A DNA stretch of 64,000 nt, from NCBI GenBank assembly GCA_900312665.1, contig ONZQ02000004.1:2386693-2450692 (forward strand), read 5' to 3'. The notes below the pieces were generated by a model. That model was given only the letters and a program-made list of their open reading frames with translations, made no database searches and had not been told where the DNA came from. Made by a program: the position numbers and the translations under genes. Positions within the stretch are counted from its first letter, which is position 1. Each line of letters opens with the position of its first letter. Origin of the DNA: Cephalotrichum gorgonifer (lineage: Eukaryota > Ascomycota > Sordariomycetes > Microascales > Microascaceae). Shown here one piece after another: positions 10,250 through 20,594 of the stretch.

Positions 10250-11063
10250 GAAGCGCCTGGTGAAATGTGAGGAGGTAAAGTGAGGAGGAGTGGGACGTGA
10301 GAAGTCCGTGTATCGTGTGGGGCTTCGAGGACGGAGATCTGTGGTTTGTGACTTCGCTTCTCCCTTCGTCTGTGCAGATATGATGCCTGTGGCCGGGTAA
10401 AAAAAAAGTTGGGTGATGATGGCTGTCTGTGTTTAGGCGGTGCCTGGTGTGGGGTCGGAGGTCGGCGACATTGAATGTGGCCGCCGGCAATTCATCGGGG
10501 GATAGATAAGATATGAGCGATAAGCACAGTCCACATGTCCACATGCCATATTGGGGCCAGGACCGTCCAAAGAGGCATGTGCGTGCAGGCAAGTCCGTCC
10601 GTCCTAACAAAAGCAAAATAAGGCGAATCAACCCACGATTCGAACCCGGATTTTCAACGACTACATGTAGTTAGTATACTCTTCCAAGCCTACGGAGCAC
10701 ACATACGGGGCGTCACATGATATGAGTAGAATTGGCGGTATCGGTTCGTATCGGTTTCTAATTCCTCCCATACTAAATGACACATAAATTTCCGAATAGT
10801 ATCGCTAGGTTTCACTAAACACGGGTATTATTGCCCAAGAAGATGAGAGGATGAGAAGATGATGGATGAGAAGAGCCGAACGAAGATTCCAGCCTTCGTA
10901 TATTCCTGCTACCCTGCTACTAATACAATGCAAAAATTCCTGCGGCTATATATAGTCCCATCCATCGGCCATGGGCATGCACTTCATGCGTCATACCCGA
11001 CCCTAACCGCGGATGCCTGCACTACCTAGCTGGTTGGGGTTACATATCAGACTCCTGTCCCGC
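10250..11063. other. Intergenic: LOS1 promoter side and 3' side of the HsbA-type gene
   Basis: There is no supported gene. It contains a B-box-like tgattcgaaccc (as complement) near 10638-10648 without a foldable tRNA, a palindrome actacatgtagt near 10660, and AT-rich sequence at 10700-10950. Confidence 0.5.
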
Positions 11064-12766
11064 TCAAGCAGCCGCCCTCCGCTTTCCAAGTCCGCGGCGT
11101 CGTCGCGCCACAGGGGCCTCCATAGCAGCAGCTTCTGCCATTGGTGTCTCTGCGGCTGCCGCCGTCTCCTCCGCGGGTGCTGCCTCTGTGACCGCCGCCG
11201 TCTCAGTGGCAGCGGCGTCCTCAGTGGCAGCGGCGGTCTCAGTGGCAGCAGCAGTCTCGGTGGCGGCGGCGGTCTCAGTGGCAGCAGCAGTCTCATTGGC
11301 ACCAGCCCCCCCGGCCTGCACGAAACCCAGTGCCAAACAATCCTCCGCCGAGAGCTGTGCCTGCTGTGCCTTCCCAGCGGCCTTTCCCTTCTTGCCATTA
11401 GTCCGCTTCATCATCATCTCCGCCGGCGCCGTCTCGTTGGCCGCCGGTGCCGTCTCATTGGCTGGTGCCGCGGCAGCATCTGCGGGCTGGAAACCGAGCG
11501 CGGCGCACTGCGCAGCAGCATCCTGGTTCTGCGCCTTATCCTTGTTCTGGTCCGCAACGGGGACGAGTCCCAGAGCAGCACAAGATTCCGGGGTCACCTC
11601 GGCCTGCTTCTGGACCGCGGCTGCGTCAACGAAGCCGATCGCGGCGCATTGCTGCGCCAGGCCGGCTTGGGGCGCAGCCTTAGGGGGGCCCTGTCCAGCG
11701 GCAGCACCCTTGGATCGCTTGCGCATGTGTTGGGCGGCTGCCGCGGGCGGCGCGGGCGGGGCATCCATGGCGGGCGGAGCAGCCTTCTCATGCGGAGCAG
11801 CGACTTCCGTGGGCGGAGCGGCCGGGGCGTCCTTGGCGGGCTTGTCGGCCTTTCCGGGCCGATCAGCCTTCGCAGGCGGAGCATCCTTAGCGGGCGGGCC
11901 AGCCTTCGCAGGTGGGGCCGCCGCTTCCGCGGGCGGCGCGACGAATCCGATGGTGGCGCACTGATCGATAGCAGCCTGTGGGTCCTGAGCCGCCGCGTCG
12001 GCCTCCTTCACGAGGCCGGCGGCGACACACTGCTCTTCTAGCCCCTGACCTGCCTGTCCCGCTTGCTGGTTGCACTGCTCCTGGGGGATTAGCCCCAGAG
12101 CGGCACACTGCTGGAGGACCTGCCTCTGGTCTTGCTGCTGGATCTTGCCCCCCTTGCCACCAGCACCACCACCCCCGAGCAAAACAAGCGCGACGTCCAT
12201 GGCCGACACGGCCTGCTGGAACCCGACCTGCATAACCTGGGCCGCCTGCGGGACGACCTTCGCGAGGACCACCTGACCGAGCTGCCCCACCATCTGCTTC
12301 TGGGTGTTGAAGGTCTGCACGGCGGCGGGGGTGAGCTGCAGCTTGTCGAGCGTGCCCTGCTGGACGAGCACGGACATGGTCGCGAGCTTCATGGACGACG
12401 AGAGGGAGTTGACGGACGCCAGGAGCGCGTTCGCGTCCTCGGCGCTCATCGGCTGGATGCCCTGCATCGTCTCGGCGGCCTTGGCCATGGCGCTTTCGAC
12501 ATCCTGGATGCTTTGGGGGAGAGCGCCAGCGCTATCGGCGGAGTTGGCGTCGAGATTCTTGGGGACGTAAGTTAGTTTTTTTGTCCAAAGAGAAGGGTAA
12601 AGGAACTGTCTCGATGTACCTGAAGCGCCGCATCCATGGCCTCCTCGGCCGATTGGACGTTGGCGAGGCAGTCCTGGGCCGTCTGGAGTGTCCGGCGGTG
12701 GACGTCCCCGGCTAACGCGCCGCTGGCGAGGAGCGCGGGGAGTACAGTTGCTAGGGCGAGACGCAT
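11064..12766 (-). CDS. Secreted HsbA-type wall protein with modular Ala-rich tail
   Basis: Two exons, 12620-12766 and 11064-12557 (intron 12558-12619, gtacat...cttacgtccccaag), give 546 residues. Residues 1-19 form a clean signal peptide (MRLALATVLPALLASGALA). Residues about 28-175 resemble the hydrophobic-surface-binding/cell wall mannoprotein domain (HsbA, PF12296): helical, Ala/Ser/Gln-rich, with QLTPAAVQTFNTQKQMVGQL. HsbA proteins bind hydrophobic surfaces and can recruit lytic enzymes. The rest is unusual: seven short Cys modules of form C-A-A-L-G-(L/F)-V at Cys about 200, 226, 249, 353, 375, 400 and 456. The long Pro/Ala/Lys linker ends in MRKR (about 330), a second basic site MKR lies at about 434, TETAAA repeats cover about 469-515, and the end is RRRRGLGKRR. 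The basic sites suggest Kex2 processing (inference). The product is probably extracellular or wall-bound. Confidence 0.8.
11199..11300 (-). repeat. 18-bp tandem repeat coding TETAAA units
   Basis: About five imperfect copies of an 18-base unit (gtctcagtggcagcggcg on the plus strand) encode the Ala/Thr/Glu-rich TETAAA repeats near the C-terminus of the HsbA-type protein. This coding minisatellite is likely length-variable between strains. Confidence 0.8.
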
Positions 12767-12960
12767 TGTTGCTGTGAACTGTATCGCTACCCGGGCGTGG
12801 AAAGAAAGAAAGAAAAGTTGAAGAAGGGGGAGAAAGGAACGAGCACAGCTCCGTAAATGAAAGGAAGAGTGTGTAAAAAGAGCAGCTGTGAGGAGAAGGA
12901 ATGGGAAGACCTCTGGCAGCGATACTAACACCAGATCATCTCGAGGCGAACTAGGCCCGG

Positions 12961-12969
12961 ATATATATA
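12961..12969 (-). promoter_or_regulatory. TATA box of the HsbA-type gene
   Basis: A TATATATA run lies about 195 bp upstream of the ATG at 12766, in the minus-strand orientation. A pyrimidine-rich leader on the coding strand lies between the two, as is common for strongly expressed fungal genes. Confidence 0.55.
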
Positions 12970-14465
12970 CACGAATGTAAGGTGCGGAGGTGGCGCTGTC
13001 TTGGGCCGCAGCATCGGAATATACCAGCATACCCATGGCCCCGGAGCGCCGCCGCTTTGATCTCCTGCATCGGAGATCTTGGCTCCCGGGCCTCGAGGTC
13101 GGGTTTTGGGGGTGGGTCGACCCACCCACCACGCTACCTGATGAAATCGTCGAACACTGATAGGGTGCGGTGAAGATTTCGCCTTTAGGAATGTGGAGTG
13201 TCTCGATGTTCGATACTTGGCGTGGCTTGGCATAGAGAAACACATCGCGTTACAGGTTTCGCAAGTAGATGCCAGAAACGGTGAATTTGGCGACGTCCCA
13301 GCCGAACTAGCGTGGACGTAGGAAATAGTTCAGGCCATGTCAAGACCAGGGGGGACAGGGAATATTCTTTAAAATGTAATCAAGGCTGCGACCTCAGGGG
13401 TAGTCCTGGCCAGCTCGACTCGGACGGAAACTCTCCTCTGGACAAATCCTGCTATAGGCACCAGACCAGACGGCTCCGGGCTTGTCTCCTCGTATTATCT
13501 CGCTAGAGATGCTCTTGTACGCTACCGATTAAACCAATTCGTATCTAGCTATCTGTTAAGCTTCAATGCAAGCGCGTTATCCCTTGGCATCTCACCCGCG
13601 CGATCTGGCTATCATCGCCAGATCTCCGCGATGTGCTATATGACGCAGATCATTAACAATTCTAGAATAGCCATCATCGCCTCCCCCTGAACCAGAAAAA
13701 CCTAAAAGTTCGGAACAGCCCCTTGTCACTGCTGCCGGGGAATAAACCTTATGCTTAGCGCGCACGATTCTAGGCCCTTTCCGGCTTTCTCCAACAAAGC
13801 CGCCAGGGGAAAAACGTGGGGTGGTGGATGGGTGGCGAAGTAAGTTTCAAGATTCGGCCGGGAGTTCATGCGCTCCATGTTAGTGTGAGTGATAATGGGT
13901 GTAAGTGAGAGCCACAGATGGCAGGGTGACAGAATCTTGACACACGTGTTTTTTCAGATGGCCAAGCCCCTTTGTACCCGAGGAGTCTCCCTTAGTTACA
14001 GATCTAGTTCTCCTTCTTTCTTTCTTTCCTTTTTCTTAATATCTGCAATAGAAATTCGATACAGGGGAAGGGGCCAAACCGGAAAACGTAGCAACGCCGT
14101 TGCGAGAGGTCAGGTTTGTCGTCACTGACGGCCCGGCAACCAACCCTGGACGGCCCGACACCGGATTTCAGCGGCAAACCTTCCTGATTCCAGGCTCTAA
14201 ACCCCGCATTTATCTCCGCAGCATTCCGCTGCGGCTGTGATTGGACAGAAACGCCACCCGCTGTAAGTCGTGCGTGAGGAGGAGGCTGGGGCCGACGATC
14301 AACGACAGGAGAGCGACATGGGGGGTCGCACGGGGGTGGGAAAATCTGTTCTGCTTGCCGTAGAATGTCCCGGACGGTGGATTTACTCATACTCCGATGT
14401 GGAAGCACGGGTGATATCGAATCTTTTTTTCTTGGGATTCCTTGGCATTATTGTGAGTGAATGCG
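12970..14465. other. Divergent intergenic region
   Basis: This region lies between the 5' ends of the HsbA-type gene (minus) and the CorA-like gene (plus). I see no gene. A palindromic cgatctggctatcatcgcca-type stretch lies near 13600-13680. Confidence 0.45.
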
Positions 14466-16659
14466 ATGGACGACTATATGTTCGATGAGCACGTCGCATT
14501 GAGCGAGTATTTCCGCGAGGAGACGCATTACCTCGAAATTCTGAATTATTCGGTAAGACCCCTTGCCACCCCATAAACGAGTTTCGCGCTTAAGGGACTG
14601 GAGGAGGAGGGTGATGGAATGGGGGGAGGGCCAATAACTGACGCAGATGGGCTGTCTTGTCTTGCCTTAGGATCCATCATATAACACTTGTGAAGAACAC
14701 ATCTTGTCAGACGATGAGTTCGATAACTTCATCTACCGCCGAGTGAGTCCAGACCGTCCCTATTTCATCTTTCCCCTGAGACGGACTTGTTCCTTTTTCT
14801 TTTCGCTAACGAGGACGTATTCTTCGTTCCGACGGATTAGGGCGCCTTTGCACCGCCGAAGCTGAGGGATGGCGTAAAGCTTACCAGCGGCCTGCGAATA
14901 ATGTAAGGACGGGACTACTTATCGCAGCTCATGACGTTTTCGTGTTTGTTTGTGAATCTCTGCCCAAGACAGATAGCTGACGAGCTAAAACCTGGCGGAA
15001 CAGTCTCCAGCAGAACGCTAAGCACAATGAGACCTTCTCCCCGAACGTGATAACCCTCACCCATGAGCAGTACGACGTCATGGTGAGGGGGATGCGCCTC
15101 CCGTTCAGGGCTATCGAGGGAACGGCTGTGGTAGGCCCCTTCTTCTGGTCTTCTTTCGACCAGGACGATGAGGACCCTCGTCTACGTAATAACACTCCCT
15201 CTCACCGTTCCCCCCCCCCCCTTTTTTTTTTAATCCAAGGGTCTATCCTCTGGGCTAACCACCCCCTCTGCCAGAAATCATCTTCCGCAAGTCAGACGTC
15301 CGGAAAAAGGGCAAGACCCGCGGCTGGGAGACCATGTTCTCACACTCTCTCAAGACCTCCATCACCACCGGATACGTCAAGGGCACCCCTTCATCCGCTA
15401 TCGTCAAGGCCGTCCGGCACGTTAAGGCCTGCGCCCTGCAAGTATGTGAATACATCTACTGGTACAAGGCTCACTTCGGGGTGTGTGTTTATTAATAGAA
15501 CCTGGCAGATCTCCCATCCGCTTCTAATGCCAATTGTCCTCCTCTCATACGAGCTCTCGCCCGAGAACGAAATCCGCCAGCGCAGCGCGCGTGACTGGCT
15601 GCGGCGCCTCGAGCATGCCATCAGTGGCCGCAATGAGATCCGCGAGGAGGAGTCTTACGTCACCCATGGGGTGCTCGACATGGACGGGGTCACCAGGGAC
15701 ATGTACGAGTGCAACGGCCAGGTCTTGTAGGTTGACGTCTCGTTTTTCCTCGGGACAAGCTTACTGTGTGCTGACTCAGGTGCTAGGTGGAAGAAGCCGG
15801 GTGCGTACATGGACAATGTGAGGGAGGTGGAGAAGGCCATGGCGAGGTTTAGGGAGGGGAAGGAGAACGTGGGTGGGTATGGGAGGGAGCTGGATAAGCT
15901 GCACAGGAGTATGTTGTCGAGGCTGGAGTTTTATATGGTGAAGCTGAAGGGGTTGGAGAATTACTCCTGGACGACGCTGGAACGGTTGAGGATCCAGAGG
16001 GAGGCCGTGAGTTTAACCCCCAAAAACCTTCCTCCCTTTCCCCTTTCCCCTTGGTGAGAGAGAAGTAGCGAGAGGGTGTGTGCTAAATGACAATGTCCGG
16101 AGACAGCTATACAACATCGCCGCCATCAGAGAGTCGAAGCTCAGCCTCCAGATCGCAAAGGAGCAAAAGTACCTAGCCCACGCCACAAAACACGACGGCA
16201 CCGCCATGAAGACGCTCACCCTCCTCGGCGCCATATTCCTCCCGGGAACCTACCTAGCCTCCGTTTTTGGCATGACCTTTTTCAACTTTGAGCAGAGTAA
16301 GGCCACCCCTATCCACTCGACCCCTACTTCCCGCCCATTCCTTGGACTATCCCCCTCTCGTACCCCTTTTTCTCCAACACTCGCGGGTAGATAAGCTAAC
16401 ATGTCGACACCAAAAAGGCGCCGATCCCGTCTCCATAGACCTCTGGATCTACTTCGCCTTGACAATCCCCCTCACCGCAGCCATCGTCGGCTCCTGGTTC
16501 TACCTTAACAGGCGCCGCAAGAATAAACTCCGTCGCGACCAGCTGGCCGTCGAGGACGACGTGGAGCTCATGGAGCGCGAGATCATGGCCACCATTCGCA
16601 GGAAGACGCTGAAGACGGAGAGTACGTGGGACTCCATTAGCCCGAGGATAACCAAGTGA
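14466..16659 (+). CDS. CorA-like transporter-family protein
   Basis: Nine exons can be followed with consensus junctions and an unbroken frame: 14466-14552, 14671-14742, 14841-14902, 15004-15185, 15275-15441, 15509-15726, 15787-16006, 16107-16296 and 16418-16659, giving 479 residues. The C-terminus shows the CorA layout: a long charged helix, then two membrane segments at about 371-395 and 406-431 with a short loop, and a basic cytoplasmic tail (LNRRRKNKLRRD). The family motif after the first membrane helix is GMN in true Mg2+ channels; here it reads FGMTFFNF (about 390-396). Many fungal CorA-like proteins have such changes and unknown substrates, so Mg2+ transport should not be assumed. The N-terminal half has no motif I recognise. 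ATG 14466 was chosen because an in-frame stop lies just upstream (14454-14456). Confidence 0.85.
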
Positions 16660-17588
16660 GGGCTTGGCTTAACGGCGGCGGGGGGGTCTGTGGGGAAGGA
16701 TGGGGGAAGTGTGTCCAACCTTTGGACGTTTATGGTGGAAGGAGCTGCTGCGGGGGAGGGGGTGAGAGTAGGCCCTCCCCTAGGAGTCCCGGAAGACGGA
16801 GTCATTGGGGAGTGCAGGTTTGGCTAGGATAAGAAGGGGGGGAATATGGGTGCTTATACGATTCACGACCTGATGAATGCATTCTACGATTTTACCTCAC
16901 AACCCAGAGTCAATAACCAACGCTGCCGCCTCCGCTGCCTTCCGCGATATAGGCTCTCTTCCTGCTGGACGGGACACCCATATCTACAAGATCGGGTGTT
17001 ACGACCGTGTCCTCGTTAACCCTATTATCCGAGCAGTCATCAGTTGTAAGTCGTAGAACAACCTTTGACCACCCATCAGGTACATGGAATATGTAGAGAT
17101 GTTTTAGTGGGACAGATGTGACAACATTGCAGAGCTCACGGGGAAGGACCTCCCCGCCCGCTCCTTATTACCTTCCTTTTTTCTCAGTCTTTCACATCAT
17201 CGGGTACGACAAGGACCCTGGCCTTCCTCTGTTCCTTCTTCTAGCCATCCCCTTTCCTGAATGCTAGTTATTCTAACTAGAAGGGGCGATGTTTCGTGTA
17301 AGCAAAGTGGGAAGGAAGGACCCTGAGGATGAGACGTTTCGGATCTTGACACTCTTTCTCGCTCTCTCTCTCTCTCGTCCCTTACCTTTTCGCAAGTTCC
17401 CTTACTAGCTCAACCCACCCAAACCTTGACCAAGTCGTCTTAGCCTATGTCCAACTCGGCGGAGAAAGCCCTCCGGAGTCAGAACCCGGGCGACACACTG
17501 GGGCGGAAAAATCGCGGCCTCCAGCGAAATGAGCGATGCCCAGAAAGATCGCGTGGAGCCCAGCCAGAACCAACGGAAATAACAGCCG
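16660..17588. other. Intergenic
   Basis: It holds the 3' flank of the CorA-like gene and the 5' flank of tRNA-Asp. A CT-rich run lies at about 17350-17390. I see no gene. Confidence 0.45.
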
Positions 17589-17677
17589 TCTTTCTTGGTC
17601 TAGTGGTAAGGATACCTGCCTGTCATACAGACAGTGCGTGTTCGCAGGTGGCCGGGGTTCGATTCCCCGAGAGAGAG
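17589..17677 (+). tRNA. tRNA-Asp (GTC) with a 17-nt intron
   Basis: A full cloverleaf can be drawn. The acceptor stem TCTTTCT pairs with AGAGAGA (one G-T pair), with discriminator G at 17677. The D arm contains TAGTGGTAAGG. The anticodon stem is CCTGC/GCAGG, with anticodon GTC at 17622-17624 followed by A. The T arm is CGGGG-TTCGATT-CCCCG. An intron of 17 nt (17626-17642) sits at the canonical position, one base 3' of the anticodon, and would be removed by the tRNA splicing endonuclease. The 3' CCA is not encoded, as expected. Confidence 0.95.
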
Positions 17678-17689
17678 TAACCGGTTTCA

Positions 17690-17699
17690 TTTTTTTTTT
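17690..17699 (+). terminator. Pol III T-run terminator of tRNA-Asp
   Basis: A run of ten T residues starts 13 nt after the tRNA 3' end, on the coding strand, which fits RNA polymerase III termination. Confidence 0.85.
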
Positions 17700-19853
17700 C
17701 TGATTCTTCAAATCTGTTCTGATACAGTCAGTAGTAAGTGCCAATTCATAGTAGCAAAGGCAGGGAGGTGTATGTGGTGTAGACATAACAGGCTGTGAAG
17801 GGCAAACAAAGTGCGCTCCGAGTTCATGATTCCGCGATGCGGTGCTGGGCCGGAGACCGGATCCGGGGCTTGGTTTGTGGGGTTGGGTCTGTGGACCTCC
17901 GCCTCTGAGATCTTGTCCAAACTAATGGTGTTGGTAGTTACATAGTACGGAGGTTTATGGTAGAATGTCTGGGCCAAGAGTGCTCTTGAGTGAGAGTACT
18001 CTGCGTCCTTTTTGAGCCAACGAATGTAGAGCAACGGGGTCAGCCCCGGAAGCGCCAAGCCGGAGTGGGCACGGAGAGGGGCCAGAGGACGGCGCACTCG
18101 GGAGTGCCGCTGCCCACTCACCCGATGCTCGGGCTGACGGCAACTAATACCTGGCGCAACATATCCTGCTCCGCTCCCGGCTGAGGCCGGTCAGCGCAAG
18201 TTCCACAAGGCTGGTGGAATCCAGTATGGATGAGCATCTGTTGTGAGCCGCGATACACGTAGGTAGAAGGTCTAGTGCACGACCTGTAGTCCTCTCGTAT
18301 ACCTTAGTACCATGGAGCGAGAAAGGACGGTGACATGAGGGAATCATTGCCTGAAGAGGCGAGCCTCCTGGCGCCTGTCTCCCATCACTTTCCGCCAGGC
18401 TGGAATATCCCACGCATCCATCACCAGCCGGAGCCCGACCGCAACTCCAGCCACCGCATCGGCCCAACTAGGGAGTCTACAGGATGATCCGCCTGGGAGG
18501 ATATGGCATGTATCCCTCGACATCAGGTTTGCAAAGGAGAACTCAGAGCACTCCCTCGAATGGGGTTAGCCAATGTGTAGCACCCGTTCCCAGCTGTCGA
18601 GGCAGTATTAGTCCAGTTCGCGTAATATCTGTCCGCAGGAAGCCCATTCAGCAATCAACCTTGGAGGAAGAAGAGTATCCGAGCAATACAAGTCCTACGC
18701 AGAGTGCTTGAGTACATCCTTGCAGTAGCCGGCCCAGGTGTGCCCAGCGGATCGATGGCAACGTCACTCTCACCGTCACAGATAGATAGACACGACCCCT
18801 TTCTCCAGACCAGCCGCCCAAACTGGAAATTGCTCGTCATCCCTCCCCAGCGCTACTGTCCGCAGGAGGAGTTACTTCCTCCTCCACCTTACTGCATCGG
18901 CCCTTTCTACCTCATTATCCCGCAGGAGCCGGACTGTGTGACCTAATTAGCAAGGTATTGGGTTTATCGGAATTGATGGTCCGCCGGCGACACATCCGTG
19001 CCACACCACTAAGTATGACATCTAGTCCGTCCGCAACCAACCAGATGCCGCAATCTCGCTTTTTCGAATCGAAATAGAAAGCGGAGAGCAACATTCGGTA
19101 CAAGTATGAGCCCGAGTATGTATTACTTTATCCACTTGAGTAAGCCAAGCATGGATGACAGGCACCACAGCCCCCACCGCGGTACCTGCATGGATGTGTT
19201 ACCTCATACTAACCCCTCATTGGTCGGCTATGTGGAGCCCAGAGAGGTGGCGACGTAACTTTGTAATTTCGCAGCTCAAATGAACACACCAGTGACACCC
19301 TGGTTCCTGGTTCGCGAATCCTGGTCAAGGGAAGGGGGGAGGAAGCGGAGGGTTCCTAATCGGGAAATTGCGGTAATCTTAGAACCGCGCGGGGGTAGTG
19401 GGTGGTTCCTGGGGCGATCACTTCGACGACAGCCAAGGCGTACCCGCACTACGCCCAGGCGAGGATGTTTACCTCCGCCCCATTGACACTTCACATTATC
19501 GTCACATAACACGGGATGAAAAAGGTGTTTGTTTGAAAGACGGCGTCAGAGCTTCGTCCAAATGGATGAGCTCGACGACAACCGTTAGAATTAGAAAATT
19601 AAAGTGGCTCGCTTTCCACGCCCAGGCGCCACGACACACATATTCCCGTATATACCGTGATATCAAAATGATGTTTGTAAATTGAAGGAAAGGAGGAAGC
19701 TACTCCTAGCTAGAAGACATCCGCCCAGAGAACAGATACCCTTTATCCGGTAGTAGCCTCTTTCCCCTCCAGGGTGGTCATTAAGAAAACAAGACGCCGC
19801 GCCATCTCTAAGGCTTCATGAAATTGACAAGGGGGTATGAAGGTTTAAGAGAT
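17700..19853. other. Intergenic, no supported gene
   Basis: Several open frames of 60-140 codons occur on both strands, for example 17708-18121 and 18144-18467 on the minus strand. None shows a domain, plausible introns or a convincing start, and none is recognisable as protein or structural RNA. Confidence 0.45.
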
Positions 19854-20594
19854 TTACGCGAAGGCGAAGGCAGCGACGGCGGCAGCGGCGACGGTGAAGA
19901 CCGAGCCGAAGACGGCGGAGGCACCGGCAACGACGGGCTCCTCGGGGTACTCCTCCTCGGGGGTGCTTTTACTGTTGTTAGCTTTGGGCTCACGAATTAA
20001 GGTACACTCAGGTGGGAAAACTCACGTCGAGTTACCAGCAGGGTAAGACTCCGAGGGGCCGGAGGGGCCGGTGCCGGTGGGCTCAGGGTACTCCTCCTCA
20101 CCGGTGGGCTCAGCGCAAGCAGAGGTGAAAGTCTCGACGATGGTGGTCTCGACAACGGTGGTGTAGGAGGTGGTGATGGTCTTCTCGTAGACCTCGGGCT
20201 CGCAGACGGAGGCGGTGGGCTCGGGGGACTCCTCCTCGGCAGAGGTGGAGGGGGTCTCCTCAGGGTACTCGCCACCGGGGGTCTCGGTGGGCTCGTCCTC
20301 GCAGACGGTGCTGGTGATGACGACGGAGGAAACCTCGCTGTAATCGGCCGGGCAGTCAGTGACGGTTGGAGGGCAGTCGGTGATAGTGATGAGCTCGGTT
20401 ACGACATACGTGGAGGTGGGCTCGGGAGAAGCCTCCTCGGAGGAGCTGGGGACCTCGGGGTAGGCGGGCTCAGTGGTCTCGGGGTAGGCGGCCTCGGAGG
20501 TGGTGGGGACGGGGGCCTCAGGGTAAGCAGGCTCCTCGGGAAGCACAGCGGCGATGGCGCTGGCGGCGAAAAGGGCAACGACGTTGAACTTCAT
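19854..20594 (-). CDS. GPI-anchored Ser/Thr/Pro/Glu-rich cell wall protein
   Basis: Two exons, 20026-20594 and 19854-19971, with intron 19972-20025 (gtgagt, gctaacaacag), give 228 residues. The N-terminus is a signal peptide (MKFNVVALFAASAIAAVLP). The mature part is rich in Glu, Pro, Thr and Ser with repeated AYPE/EYPE/SPEPT units. The central part has paired cysteines (TITDCPPTVTDCPADYS) and TSTVCEDE and SVCEPEV segments, reminiscent of fungal wall proteins of the serine-threonine-rich GPI class. The last exon ends in an uninterrupted small hydrophobic stretch (SVFTVAAAAVAAFAFA), which fits a GPI-attachment signal. The Ser/Thr-rich part is probably O-mannosylated. It likely sits in the wall or on the plasma membrane. 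No enzyme motif is seen. Confidence 0.85.

Noticed and set aside
10620..10700. Possible tRNA on the minus strand with a good B box (GGGTTCGAATC)
   Set aside because: The T stem has a mismatch, and the putative 3' acceptor strand (GTTGATT) has no partner at the right distance upstream, so no cloverleaf forms. At most it is a tRNA-derived relic.
11013..12041. Plus-strand open frame of about 340 codons
   Set aside because: It is antisense to the HsbA-type gene, low complexity, and reflects the Ala/Pro-rich repeats.
18144..18467. Minus-strand open frame considered as a gene, and the region considered as an rRNA fragment
   Set aside because: It has no protein family resemblance, and the sequence does not match the conserved cores of LSU, SSU or 5S rRNA that I know.
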